A stretch of 34,745 bases of DNA from Fulvimarina pelagi HTCC2506 (GCF_000153705.1 NZ_DS022272.1:246350-281094), one strand, 5' to 3'; counted from the first letter of the stretch, positions 8,918 through 18,639 are shown. Notes: generated by a model from the letters alone, not told the origin. A program made the numbers and translations.

Positions 8918-8956
8918 TAGGATTGGGAGGACCACTCAATCTGAAAGGCTGCTCGA

Positions 8957-10435
8957 ATGAGTTCCGCGAAACAAAGCCTGCCCGCTATGCGGGTCTTCTC
9001 CTATAGCGTCGCAGGTGTTCTAGGATTGTTGCTCACCTCGACCACGATGCCGTCAATGTTCTCCACGTCGTCCGATAGGGCGCTGATCAACGCGCCAACA
9101 CAGTTGATTACGGCACCGATAAAGGGTGTCGTCACCGAGCTTGCATTGTCCTCTGGCGATCGAGTGCAACCCGGGCAGTTCGTTGGGCATGTACACAATG
9201 ACGAGGTGGGCCGCGAGAAACTGATCGAACTGGACGTCAGGTCATCTGAGCTAAGGAACGATCTTCTCTCAACGCGTGCGGAATTAGCGCAGGTTCTGGA
9301 GATAGAGCGTCGCCTTGGCGTTTTAATCCGGGAACAGAAGGACGCGCTTACCCTCCAGTTGCGAGCAGCTGTCGAGAGCGCGAAGGCGCGCCTGCAAGAA
9401 ACCGAAGCTCAGATTGCCATCTCACGCGAAGATGGCGTGCGAGCGCAGACGCTTCTATCGAGGGGCATGCTTGGCGGGACGTTGGTCAAAAGCAACAAGA
9501 TGATCGAAGCGGTGACCTCACTGAGAGACCTCGCGGCCGCCGAACTCGCGGCAGCGACCCAGCGTTTGGACGCGGCAAGGAGCGGCATCTTCCTCGGATC
9601 TGATAACGGCCAGATCAACAGCCTGCTGATCGAGATGCGTGAGAACCAGAACCGGTTAGCCGCCCTTCACGCCGAGATCGACGTGTTGAAGGGCAAGCTG
9701 ACCGACGTCTCGACGCTGCGGGAGGCAGAGCGGCTGCGCGTCACTCAGCTTGAGGATCAGCAAATCGCGGCGAACGGTGAAGTTCTTGTGACGCGCGTGG
9801 GCGTTTCGCAAGGTGCGGCGGTCAGCGCGGGCGATACCCTTGCCCAGGGCGTCGATTGCGGGCGTTCTTTCGTCGTGGCCATTTTCCCGGAGCGCAGCGC
9901 CGGCATGCTCGCTGCTGGCAAGCCGGTGACGATCTCCTCAATAGACTGGGCCGAGCCTGTGAAGGGCGTAGTGTCAAACCTCGTACCCCGCACTACCACT
10001 GCCGAGGACGTCAGTTACGCGGTACCATTCCCACCGACGGAGCGGCGCGAGTTGTATGCTTACATTGAGCTTATCGACGACGACGCGATCACCGAATCGG
10101 GGGCCTGCTCAGTCGGGCGTTGGGTCACCGTATCGGTGGACGGCGAGGGCATTTCTACCGATCGCCTGATTGCCGAGGCGGGCCGTCTCTTGAGAGAGGG
10201 CACGCATCATGCCACCGTCGGATACGAGGGCGCCATCGAACTTGCGGGCGCGGTCCCCGAAGCGGCGCAGTCCTATATCGATCTCGCCTGGTCGCAGGCC
10301 ACGCTCGCCGCTGACCGGACGGCGACTACGACGCACCTCTGGCTGCGCGGCATCTTCACTACCGAGGCATCCGCAAATGTAGCCGCCGAGGAGCCGGGCC
10401 GCTCCTCCCGGGTGATCTCTTCCCGAGGTGGTTGA
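8957..10435 (+). CDS. HlyD-family periplasmic adaptor of a beta-glucan synthase operon
   Basis: 492 residues. There is one N-terminal membrane segment (about 13-32). A biotinyl-lipoyl-like half-motif (ITAPIKGVVTELALSSGDRVQPGQFVG, about 51-77) is followed by a long Ala/Glu/Leu-rich coiled-coil region (about 85-265), then a second half-motif and a beta-rich section (GEVLVTRVGVSQGAAVSAGDTLAQG, KPVTISSIDWAEPVKGVVSNL). The C-terminal 100 residues are not typical of drug-efflux adaptors. Membrane-fusion-like proteins accompany synthases of the BgsA type (BgsB in Sinorhizobium). It begins a three-gene operon and its stop abuts the next gene. Likely role, by inference: passing the glucan through the periplasm. 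There is no RND or TolC partner here, which argues against efflux. Confidence 0.8.
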   Translation: MSSAKQSLPAMRVFSYSVAGVLGLLLTSTTMPSMFSTSSDRALINAPTQLITAPIKGVVTELALSSGDRVQPGQFVGHVHNDEVGREKLIELDVRSSELRNDLLSTRAELAQVLEIERRLGVLIREQKDALTLQLRAAVESAKARLQETEAQIAISREDGVRAQTLLSRGMLGGTLVKSNKMIEAVTSLRDLAAAELAAATQRLDAARSGIFLGSDNGQINSLLIEMRENQNRLAALHAEIDVLKGKLTDVSTLREAERLRVTQLEDQQIAANGEVLVTRVGVSQGAAVSAGDTLAQGVDCGRSFVVAIFPERSAGMLAAGKPVTISSIDWAEPVKGVVSNLVPRTTTAEDVSYAVPFPPTERRELYAYIELIDDDAITESGACSVGRWVTVSVDGEGISTDRLIAEAGRLLREGTHHATVGYEGAIELAGAVPEAAQSYIDLAWSQATLAADRTATTTHLWLRGIFTTEASANVAAEEPGRSSRVISSRGG

Positions 10436-10437
10436 AC

Positions 10438-11697
10438 GTGTCGCCGTTGCGGTGTCTAGCGATGGCGACCGCCTTCTGCATAAGTGGATCGGTCTCGGCA
10501 GCCGAACCGCCTTCGGAACCAGCGGTTGCTTTGTGCCGAACACTTTCGGCCTCTGTCTGGGCCGCGGATCTCGGCGATGCCGGCTTCTTGGCCAGCTACC
10601 GACCGGGGCCGGACGAAACGGAGCTGCCTGGTCCTTTAGCGACAACCGCCTTCGTTTACGACAACGCTTTGGCCGTTATCGCGCTGCTCGGCTGCGGGGA
10701 CGAAGCCGCGGCCGGATTGCTCGGCCGCGCTCTCCTAGGATCCGCCCGCTCCGACCGTTTCTACACGGATGGGCGGCTGCGCAATGGCTATCGCGCCGTG
10801 CAGCTACAGACCCCGCCGCTGCTTCCGGGATGGTGGGATCCCTCGCGGTCTGCATGGTTGGAGGACGAGTATCAGGCCTCTACCGCGACCGGAAACGTAG
10901 TTTGGTCGGCTCTTGCGCTCCTTCATCTTCACCAAGCCGACAAAAACGTGGAGTGGCGCGAGGGTGCCGAACAGCTGGTGGGCTGGGTCGACGACAACAC
11001 GCTCGACACTTGCCCGCCCGCAGGCTTTCATGGTGGCTTTTCCGGCTTCGAGCCTAACGCGCAAACGGTGCGCTGGAAGTCGACCGAGCACAATATAGAT
11101 GTGATGGCGGCCTCTCGCTGGCTTGCGGGCCTGCCGCATGCTGACCCCCGATGGAAGGTGATGGCGCGCACCGCCACAAATTTCGTCGAGGCCATGGAAC
11201 TGTCGGAGGGCGGGTTTCGCATCGGCACGACACCGGACTGCAAGGCTGGCGATCCCGATCAGCTTATGCTGGACGTGCAGCTATGGCCGATCTTAGCGCG
11301 TGCAGACGCTCCGAACCGTTGGCTACGTGCGCTCGACCTCGCACGCGAACGCCTGATGGTCGGACAAGGCTTCGACTTCAACGCCGACCGCGATGGCATT
11401 TGGACGGAAGGCACTGCCCAAGCAGCCCTTGCATTGTCGACTGCCGGGCGGCCCCGGGAGGCTGATGCGGCACTCGAAGAAGCCATGCGAGCGCGAGAGC
11501 CGAGAAGCGGCTGGCTCCTGGCAACCGACGGGAAGACGATTACGACTGGTCTCGCCACCGGTCCGGATGGCGAAGCGGACTTCTTCTACCACCCCCGGCC
11601 ACACCTGGGCGCAACCGCCTGGGCCATTCTAGCCGCCACCCGTACTAATCCTTTCCGTCCGAAGAAAGCTCGCGATAATGTTCACGGTGCCCGGTGA
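10438..11697 (+). CDS. Exported (alpha/alpha)6-barrel-like protein of the glucan operon
   Basis: About 419 residues from GTG 10438 (GAGG at 10425-10428); a TTG at 10432 overlapping the previous stop is possible but too close to that ribosome site. A signal peptide ends near SVSA/AEPP. The rest has repeated helical pairs and motifs such as TTAFVYDNALAVIALL, STATGNVVWSALALL and WKSTEHNIDVMAASRWL, and EGTAQAALAL near the C-terminus, a pattern typical of six-hairpin glycosidase-like proteins. The conserved Glu and Asp in STEHNID and WTEGTAQ could be catalytic. Lying between the adaptor and the synthase, it could trim, edit or hold the nascent polysaccharide in the periplasm. CrdC of the curdlan locus is of similar size, but I cannot confirm homology. 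Confidence 0.7.
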   Translation: MSPLRCLAMATAFCISGSVSAAEPPSEPAVALCRTLSASVWAADLGDAGFLASYRPGPDETELPGPLATTAFVYDNALAVIALLGCGDEAAAGLLGRALLGSARSDRFYTDGRLRNGYRAVQLQTPPLLPGWWDPSRSAWLEDEYQASTATGNVVWSALALLHLHQADKNVEWREGAEQLVGWVDDNTLDTCPPAGFHGGFSGFEPNAQTVRWKSTEHNIDVMAASRWLAGLPHADPRWKVMARTATNFVEAMELSEGGFRIGTTPDCKAGDPDQLMLDVQLWPILARADAPNRWLRALDLARERLMVGQGFDFNADRDGIWTEGTAQAALALSTAGRPREADAALEEAMRAREPRSGWLLATDGKTITTGLATGPDGEADFFYHPRPHLGATAWAILAATRTNPFRPKKARDNVHGAR

Positions 11698-13642
11698 TGC
11701 GACGAGCATTCTCCTCTCCGATCTTGGGATCGTGCTTGTGGTGGTTGCCCTCGCCAAGTTGCTGCATCCAGAACGAACCCCCGATCGCGCACTTCTCGGC
11801 GCGATCACCCTTCTGTCGATCCTTATTTACGCATTTTGGCGAACGCTTGATACGCTCCCGCCCTTTGATTGGTCCGTCGCATCCCTTTGGCCGCGGGTCT
11901 TCTACGGCTTCGAGATGCTCGCAATCCTTTATTCCTCGGCTTCGATTTTGATCTTAATGCGAACCTCGGATCGCTCGAGGCTTGCGGATGCCGCACAGGC
12001 CCGGCTCGAAGCCAGCGGCCAGTGGCCCGAAGTCGACGTTTTCATTTGCACATACAACGAGCCGCTCAACGTGCTCGAGAAGTCAATCTTCGCGGCTCTT
12101 GACCTCGACTATCCGAACCACCGTGTTTTCGTCTGCGACGACACACGCAGGGAACCGGTGCGGGAGCATTGCGGACGTTTTGGGGCTTTCTACGTTACCC
12201 GGCCGGACAATCGGCACGCCAAGGCGGGCAATCTCAACAATGCACTTCGTGTATCCGGAGAGGACGGGAACGGAGCACCATTGATCCTTGTGCTAGATGC
12301 TGATTTCGCCCCCCAGAGCCACTATCTGAAGCGGGTTGTCGGCCTATTCGAGGACCGGCGGATTGGCGTAGTTCAGACCCCACAATTCTACTACAACTGC
12401 GACCCGATCCAGCAGAATCTTGGGCTGCGAGACAGCTTTGTCGACGACCAACGAGTGTTCTTCGATACATTCCAGCCATCGAAAGACGCTGTCGATTGCG
12501 CTTTCTGCGTCGGCACGAGCTTTGTCGTGCGCCGCGACCTCGTCACTGAAATGGGGGGCTTCCCACACGAGGCCCTATCTGAGGACATGCTCCTCACCTA
12601 CCGCCTAATGGAGCGCGGCTACGTCACGCGCTGGCTCAACGAACGATTAAGCGTCGGCCTCTCGGCCGAGGGATTGCCGGAATACATCACCCAGCGCACC
12701 CGATGGTGCCTCGGGACGATCCAGATCGGCGTTCTCCGCGACGGACCGCTACTCGGCGGTCGCTTCACCCTCTTACAGCGCCTCCACTATATCCACGGTC
12801 TCCTGTCCTGGCTGGCCAAGCCCTTCATCATCCTGATGATGGTCGCCCCCGTGCTTTACTGGTTCTTCGAACTGCCGGCCTTTGAGGCTGACCACCTGGC
12901 GTTCCTTCGCTACGGCTTGCCGGCGCTTATCGTGTTCTGGATCTATTCGAGCTGGGTGTCGGGCAAGCGGACCTTGCCGCTTTTTACGGAAGTTACGCAT
13001 GCACTTACCGCCCTACCGATCACACTGACGCTTCTAAGCGCTTTGCGAAATCCGTTCGGCAAGCCCTTCAAGGTCACCGAAAAGGGGGGCGATCGGTCGG
13101 TCGTGAAGGTCAATGTTGGGATGGCCGCGATGTTCGGCGGCCTCGCACTCGCCTCGGCCGTTGCCATCGTCATCAATCTCCTTGGGCCGGTGGCGCAGAA
13201 CTCTCCGTCCGATCGCGACCTTTTTAACCTGATCTGGGCGGGCGTCGCGATGGTGATATCGCTGCTGGCCTTCATCGTGTGCTTTGAGCGGCCGCGCGAA
13301 GGCGACGGTGAGGAACTGATCCGGGTCCATGAAACAGTCTACTTGTTGGTGGACGGGATGCGACGAGAAGCGAAGATGGTTGCTCTCTCCGTCGACCGCA
13401 TCGTCTTTGCCGAAGCGCTGAGCATGAAGCCTGCGGAAGGTTTGATTCACATAGAAGGTGTTGGAGCAGTTCAATTCACGTCCGACGGAGACAGCGTGTC
13501 AGTCCTGCCGTTTCGCACCGACGATCGCCAGCGACAGGCACTCGTGCGCAAGCTCTTTTCATCCGCTCCAGTCAATGTTGCAAGCCGCGGCCAACTTTTC
13601 CGATCTATCACTGCCTCGATCCGGCATGCCTTGTGGTCTTAG
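11678..13642 (+). CDS. Processive GT2 beta-glucan synthase (CrdS/BgsA/BcsA-like)
   Basis: 654-residue inner-membrane glycosyltransferase that probably polymerises UDP-glucose into a beta-glucan. Two N-terminal membrane segments precede a GT2 domain with the D,D,D,QxxRW set: D120 (VDVFICTYNEP), D207/D209 (VLDADF), D303 (SEDM) and QRTRW (339-343). Several membrane helices follow, plus a BcsA-like gating loop FKVTEKG (464-470). The last 115 residues are soluble. They lack a clear PilZ RxxxR and [D/N]xSxxG pair; RPRE and ALSVDR are the nearest matches. This resembles curdlan synthase CrdS and mixed-linkage glucan synthase BgsA more than cellulose synthase. It overlaps the previous gene by 20 bp. 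The glucan linkage cannot be read from sequence. Confidence 0.85.
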   Translation: MFTVPGDATSILLSDLGIVLVVVALAKLLHPERTPDRALLGAITLLSILIYAFWRTLDTLPPFDWSVASLWPRVFYGFEMLAILYSSASILILMRTSDRSRLADAAQARLEASGQWPEVDVFICTYNEPLNVLEKSIFAALDLDYPNHRVFVCDDTRREPVREHCGRFGAFYVTRPDNRHAKAGNLNNALRVSGEDGNGAPLILVLDADFAPQSHYLKRVVGLFEDRRIGVVQTPQFYYNCDPIQQNLGLRDSFVDDQRVFFDTFQPSKDAVDCAFCVGTSFVVRRDLVTEMGGFPHEALSEDMLLTYRLMERGYVTRWLNERLSVGLSAEGLPEYITQRTRWCLGTIQIGVLRDGPLLGGRFTLLQRLHYIHGLLSWLAKPFIILMMVAPVLYWFFELPAFEADHLAFLRYGLPALIVFWIYSSWVSGKRTLPLFTEVTHALTALPITLTLLSALRNPFGKPFKVTEKGGDRSVVKVNVGMAAMFGGLALASAVAIVINLLGPVAQNSPSDRDLFNLIWAGVAMVISLLAFIVCFERPREGDGEELIRVHETVYLLVDGMRREAKMVALSVDRIVFAEALSMKPAEGLIHIEGVGAVQFTSDGDSVSVLPFRTDDRQRQALVRKLFSSAPVNVASRGQLFRSITASIRHALWS

Positions 13643-13695
13643 GATTGATGAGTTTTTGCCGGGCCTGACCGTCACCGGTCGACATCGCTGGCCGC

Positions 13696-13803
13696 TTAGT
13701 CGCACGCCACTCGCCGCTTCAGGACGACCCGGTCGGCGGCATTCACGCCATGAAGCTGGAAAGCGCTCTCCGCGAGGTTGATACCGAGTACATCGAGGGT
13801 CAT
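13696..13803 (-). mobile_element. IS110-family transposase, N-terminal remnant
   Basis: Starting at ATG 13803 with a good AAGGAGA upstream, a 35-codon reading gives LDVLGINLAESAFQLHGVNA then DRVVLKRRV. This closely matches the start of IS110-family transposases, which read I-G-[IV]-D-L-A-K-x-x-F-Q-x-H-G-V; here the acidic Asp is replaced by Asn. A stop follows immediately and no further IS110 sequence is visible. It is a dead remnant. Confidence 0.6.
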
Positions 13804-13872
13804 CCCATCTCTCCTTCCCATCGGCAGAGCCAGAGTTTCTGCCCTTAAATGAGTGCCGTCCATGCAATCAGC

Positions 13873-14013
13873 TGGGAGAAAGTTTATTTGCGCATGGGCG
13901 TTGCGGAAATCCAGTGGCTGAAACAACTCGAAGACGAGAACTAGAAGCTAGAGTGCCACGTTGCGGACCTGAAGCTGGACACACTCGTGCTTCAGGACGC
14001 AATGCGGAAGTAA
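13873..14013 (+). mobile_element. IS3-family orfA remnant (plus strand)
   Basis: Reading in the frame of ATG 13894 gives EKVYLRMGVAEIQWLKQLED, then EN, a TAG, and KLECHVADLKLDTLVLQDAM before TAA 14011-14013. This is the C-terminal leucine-rich half of an IS3-type OrfA (consensus W-K-x-x-Y-x-x-M-x-V-S-E, then L-x-x-L-E-x-E-N). The N-terminal HTH part and orfB are gone. It is clearly related to the inverted remnant at 18995-19228. Confidence 0.7.
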
Positions 14014-14190
14014 GGCAACAGGCCGCCGCCGGTACGGGGTCGGAACGGAACGGTGAGCCCCGGTTTCTCGAATTTCAAGCGCCTCTCAACCCTCAGATTT
14101 ATTATAGGCGATCCCAGACATTGTGGGAATCATAGAGTAGTTGTAACGAGATAGCCTGTCTGTACTCGCGTCATCGAATCGGTCCGGAAC

Positions 14191-15630
14191 ATGCCTTATT
14201 CACTGCCGCCTGCAGACGTCGCGAACATCTTTGCCAGCCTCCCTCAAGCCTACCTGGTTCTGAATACCGAGCTAACTATTGTCGCCGCGAGTGATCTTTA
14301 TCTGAAAACCACGGACCGGGCTCGTGGGGACATCGTCGGGCGGCACATCCTCGAAGCGTTTCCGGAAAATCCTGAAGAGGCAGGATCCGTGGAACAGGGT
14401 CCACTCGAAGTCTCGCTCCGCCACGTACTGGCGACGCGCAGAACGCACGAGATGAACGTCATCCAGTACGATATTCCTCGTCCGGCCGAGGACGGCGGCG
14501 GGTTTCAGAGGCGTTACTGGACTCCGATCCATACGCCGGTGCTGAACACTGACGGCTCGGTTCGCTACATCGTTCAGACCCCGATGGACGTCACGGAGAG
14601 CGTGCTTAAAGACCGTGAAGCCGATGCACGCCTGCGGATCGCGATGCATGCTGGTTCTTTGGGATCTTGGGAGTACGAGCCCGAAACAGACATCTGGCGG
14701 CGAAATTCGATCGTCGATGAGATGTTCGGCTTCGCGCCGGGACACGGCGGCCATGTCGCTGCGCCGTACTTCGCCCGAGTGCATCCCGATGACTTGCCGC
14801 GGGTGAGGGAGGTCGTCAGGGCCGCCGCCGCGAGCCCGGACAGGACGCCACTACTGTTTGATTATCGGGTCATCCGACCTGACGGCGACGTCCGCCATCT
14901 CTCTTCGCGCGGCGAGGTCCTGAGGACTTCCAATGGTCAATCGCGTTTGATCGGTGTCGTAATGGACGTCACAGCAGACAAGGTCCGCGAAGCGGAGTTG
15001 CGGGATGCGCTGTCGATGCAGGAAGACCTTCTCGAACAGAAGGATCTTCTCCTTGCCGAGGTGAACCACAGGGTCAAGAACAGTCTGCAATTGGTCGTCA
15101 GCACGCTGAACCTGCAGAGCCGGCGCGTCGGTGATCCGGACATGAAGGCTGCGTTTGGACAAGCTATATCGCGTGTCAAGGCGATTACTTCAGTGCACGA
15201 ACGTCTTTACAAGACCGAGGATCCCCTCGTCGTCGACATGCAGGAGTATCTCGTCGGTCTATGCGCCGATCTTGCGGAAAACTCGGATCTGAAAGAGTAC
15301 GTCCAGACCAATATTGAGCCCCTGCGGCTGAAGACTGAGAAGGCCATCCCGGTTGCACTGATCGTCAACGAACTCATTACGAACGCCCTCTAGTACGCGT
15401 ATCCAGAAGAGACGAGGGGTGCGATTGTCCTGACCCTTAAGAATCTACCTGACGGAATGCTCAAACTCAGCGTCGCGGACGAAGGTGTCGGCCTTAGTCA
15501 AAAGACGACTGCCGATGGGCTCGGTTCACGTCTCGTACGCACTATGGCACTGCAGCTAAACGGCCATTTCGAGGAGCCTTTATCGGCAAGGGGATATCAC
15601 ACGACTGTCATTTTTCCGAAAAAGCCCTGA
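14191..15630 (+). pseudogene. PAS-PAS HisKA_2 sensor kinase with an amber codon in the ATPase domain
   Basis: Soluble sensor kinase. Two PAS regions (about residues 10-140 and 145-268) include HPDD and GVVMDVT, and are followed by a HisKA_2 dimerisation domain with the phosphorylated His in EVNHRVKNSLQLV (H293). The HATPase begins with N-box NELITNAL (residues 393-400), and the next codon is TAG (15391-15393). The same frame continues as YAYPEETRGAIVLTLKN, then VADEGVGLS and TTVIFPKKP, to TGA 15628. AAG to TAG would restore the usual N-A-L-K-Y-A-Y-P. As written, the 400-residue product lacks the nucleotide-binding G boxes and should be inactive. The full-length stop overlaps the response-regulator start (TGATG), showing that the intact gene once extended there. 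Confidence 0.85.
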
Positions 15631-15998
15631 TGCCCGCCGCCATCCTCATTGTCGAGGACGAAATGCTGCTGGCAATGGATCTCGAAGATATTCTCGTTGG
15701 AGCTGGCTATACCGTGATCGGGAGCGCTGTAGACATGCATCAGGCTGTCGCCATTGCGGAGCGCTTCGGTAACGGGATTGATGCGGCGATCATGGACGTC
15801 AATCTCGCGAATGGCACTAACGGTGTAGAGACAGCGGGTCTGCTACGTCAGGGGTGGAACATTCCCTCCCTTTTCGTAAGTGCCAATATCGATGAGAAAA
15901 TGCGTGCGCGAGCGTCACAGTGGAACCCAATCGGTTTCGTCGGGAAGCCTTATTCAGAGCGGGAAATGCTAAACGCTTTGAAGGCCGCATTCGCATAA
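15630..15998 (+). CDS. Single-domain response regulator
   Basis: 122 residues consisting only of a receiver domain: acidic pair E9-D10 (IVEDE), phospho-acceptor D56 (AIMDVNLANG), S84 (LFVSA) and K106 (GFVGKPYSE). Such stand-alone receivers next to HisKA_2 kinases commonly act as phosphate sinks or relay proteins. ATG 15630 overlaps the kinase stop by one base, so translation was probably coupled; with the kinase now stopping 235 bases earlier, its expression may fall. The reading frame itself is intact. Confidence 0.88.
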   Translation: MPAAILIVEDEMLLAMDLEDILVGAGYTVIGSAVDMHQAVAIAERFGNGIDAAIMDVNLANGTNGVETAGLLRQGWNIPSLFVSANIDEKMRARASQWNPIGFVGKPYSEREMLNALKAAFA

Positions 15999-16341
15999 GC
16001 TCGCCAGTAGTGCACTTCTTGCGCCGCACCCCGTCGTAGGCGTGAGCTGCCCCACCGGGTATTCCTGGGTGAATCTTGTGGCAGTATCGGCCTTTGCGCT
16101 GATTTCGGCGTGGCCGGCGACGTCGGTCCGTTGAGCGGCGCCGACCAGCGGGCGGCCCACGGGGTGGGAGGCTGGCAGCCGATCGATGAGTGCGGACGCG
16201 CCGTGTTGTAAACTAGTCTACTGGCCGGTCAGCCACAGTGAAACACACGAGTGGTAACGCCATGGTCAGATGACACCGACCAGTCTATTGATAACATTCA
16301 AGTTTACGCCTTTGGCGTGTATCTGATGTAGGAGCGGATCA
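15999..16341. other. 343-bp intergenic stretch, nothing firmly recognised
   Basis: No gene, RNA or clear transposase sequence can be supported. A 63-codon minus-strand reading here has no ribosome site or recognisable family. The end carries the ribosome site of the hybrid kinase (TAGGAGCGG at 16329-16337). Confidence 0.5.
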
Positions 16342-18639
16342 ATGAGCGTCGAAGGCTCGTATTCGTGGCCTCTGGTCATTCTTTCAATTCTGATTGCCAC
16401 GCTCGCAGCCTATACCGCTCTGGATCTCGCAGGCCGCATATGTAGTGCCATCGGTACGGCACGCGTTGGGTGGATCCTTACAGCTGCCGTTGCCATGGGC
16501 GGCGGCATCTGGTCGATGCATTTCGTTGCGATGCTTGCGTACAAGATGCCGATGGCTGTGAGCTACGATGTCACCCTTACAGCCATGTCGCTCGCCCTCC
16601 CGATCCTCGTAACGGGTATTGGTTTCTCACTCTTGCTGGGGGGAGGCGTGAGTTGGCCGGTCCTTCTGGCGGGCGGTTTGATCATGGGAGTCGGCATCGC
16701 GACCATGCATTACCTGGGCATGCAGGCGATGCGAATGCCTATGGTGATACATTACAATGACTTCCTTGTTGCAGTTTCGGTGGCGATTGCTGTCATCGCC
16801 TCGACAGCGGCACTATGGCTAGCATTCGAGCGGACGACCTTCGTCCGCCGACTTGCTGCTGCCGGCGCAATGGGCCTCGCGATCTCGGGTATGCACTACA
16901 CCGGAATGGCGGCAGCCAATTTTGTTCAGCATCCGCCTCGAAGATGCTTCGCCTTCGACGGCCGCTCTTGACCCGACGGCTCTTGCGCTTGCGACCGCAG
17001 GATCGACGTTTCTCATACTGTTTCTCGCATTGGCAGCGTCCCTGGTCGACAGGCGGCTAGCCCTGGCGAACGCCCGTGAGGTTTCCGCCGCGCAGGAAAG
17101 TCATATGCGTTTCGCTACTCTCTACCGCCGTACACCATTGCCGCTCCACGCATTGAACGAAAAGGGATGCATCGAGCAGGTTAGCGATGTCTGGCTTGAG
17201 GTACTTGGTTATGATCTTGAAGAGGTCATGGGGCGACCGCTCACCGATTTCATGTCAGAACCATCAGCCCGTCGTCGGATGGAGGTCGACTGGCCCGCGC
17301 TTCTGGCATCCCAGGAATTGCGAGGTGCCGAGTATCAGTTCGTAACCAAAGATGGACGCATCCTGAACTGCTTGCTATCCGCTCATGTGGAACGTGATGC
17401 CGAAGGCCGCTTTCTTCAGGCGCTTTGCGGACTAATGGACATCACCGCATGGCGGCAGACCGAGTTGCAGCTTCGCCAATCTCAGAAACTTGAGGCGGTA
17501 GGGCAACTGACGGGGGGAATTGCACATGACTTCAACAATTTGCTGTCCGCTGTGCTGGCAAGCCTTAATTCGCTCGAGAAGCGTCTGCCGAAAGACCCGA
17601 AGCTTCGGCAGTTGATAAATACTGCGATACAAGGCGCAGAGCGCGGCGCCTCGCTGACCCAAAGAATGCTCGCTTTTTCACGCCGTCAGGATCTGCATCC
17701 GAACGCATCAACATTCCGGAACTGGTTCATGAGATGGCCGACCTGTTGCAGCGCTCGATCGGGCCAGCCATCCAGATCGAGGCGGCATTCCCGATCCGAA
17801 TACCTCCGGCCCGAGCCGATGCCAATCAGTTAGAGCTCGCCCTTGTCAATCTAGCGGTGAATGCACGTGATGCGATGCCAGATGGTGGCACGATCACGGT
17901 CTCCGCAAAGCAAAAGTCGGTCGTTGATCCTGAGACTGACCTGGAGCCGGGTGACTATATCTGCCTGACGTTGGCAGATACAGGCTGCGGAATGGATGCA
18001 AAGACGCTTGCTGCCGCAAGGGACCCGTTCTTTACGACGAAAGAGGTCGGCAAAGGGACAGGGTTGGGATTGTCGATGGTCCATGGTTTTGCCGCACAGT
18101 CTGGAGGGCGCTTCGTTCTGAAGAGTACGGTCGGGGCAGGAACGACGGCCGAGATTTGGCTACCCATTGCCGATATTGCCGAGGAAGCCCGAAGCCCGGT
18201 ACTGGAAACCTCGTCCGACATACCTTCAACGCAGCGATTGAAGGTGCTTGCTGTTGACGACGATGCCCTCGTACTGCTGGACACCACTACGATGCTGGAA
18301 GATCTCGGACACGAGGTTGTCGAAGCAAATTGTGGGACAGAGGCTCTCGAAATACTGGACATGCACCAGGTGGACCTGGTCGTCACAGATCAGGCCATGC
18401 CGAACATGACCGGACTAGAGCTTAGAGCGCAGATTCGTAGGCGATTTCCCCATCTGCCCGTCATTCTGACAACGGGATACGCAGATCTGACGACGAGTGC
18501 TGGACAGGATATCCATGTCCTTTCAAAACCTTTTGCAGAATACGGTCTCGCAGAAGCAATCGAAAAGGCGATCGAAAGGCCTCACGCCAACAACATTGCG
18601 ATTTTTGAAAAAGAGCGACTGCGCCGCGATGCGATCTGA
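16342..18639 (+). pseudogene. MHYT-PAS-HisKA-HATPase-REC hybrid kinase, broken by two frameshifts
   Basis: A membrane hybrid histidine kinase read in three pieces. Frame 1 from ATG 16342 gives an MHYT sensor with repeated SMHFVAM, TMHYLGM and GMHYTGM motifs on membrane helices. Near 16920-16923 (a TTTT tract) the frame shifts, as if one T were inserted, and frame 2 continues with the last helix, a PAS domain (about 17100-17440) and HisKA with GGIAHDFNNLLSAV. Near 17698-17702 a base seems missing (CCGAACGC for CCGGAACGC) and frame 1 resumes: NLAVNARDAMPDGG (N-box), DTGCGMD, FFTTKEVGKGTGLGLS. A C-terminal receiver follows with DDD, D in VVTDQAMPN and K in LSKPF. All catalytic motifs survive, but no single product spans them. 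The two shifts are opposite in sign. Confidence 0.85.

Larger units (their letters stand above)
13643..14190. other. 548-bp gap filled with transposase shards
   Basis: The gap between the synthase and the PAS kinase holds no intact gene. It contains an IS110 N-terminal remnant (minus) and an IS3 orfA remnant (plus), described separately. The last 170 bases (14014-14190) show nothing recognisable apart from a short inverted repeat CCCA/TGGG near 14113. Confidence 0.6.

Noticed and set aside
15391-15393. Programmed read-through or recoding of TAG
   Set aside because: Both TAG and TAA interrupt genes in this block, together with frameshifts, and no recoding signal is visible. Mutation or sequencing error is simpler.
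15969-16160. 63-codon minus-strand reading suspected as a transposase tail
   Set aside because: It has no motif that I can tie to a transposase family and no start signal.
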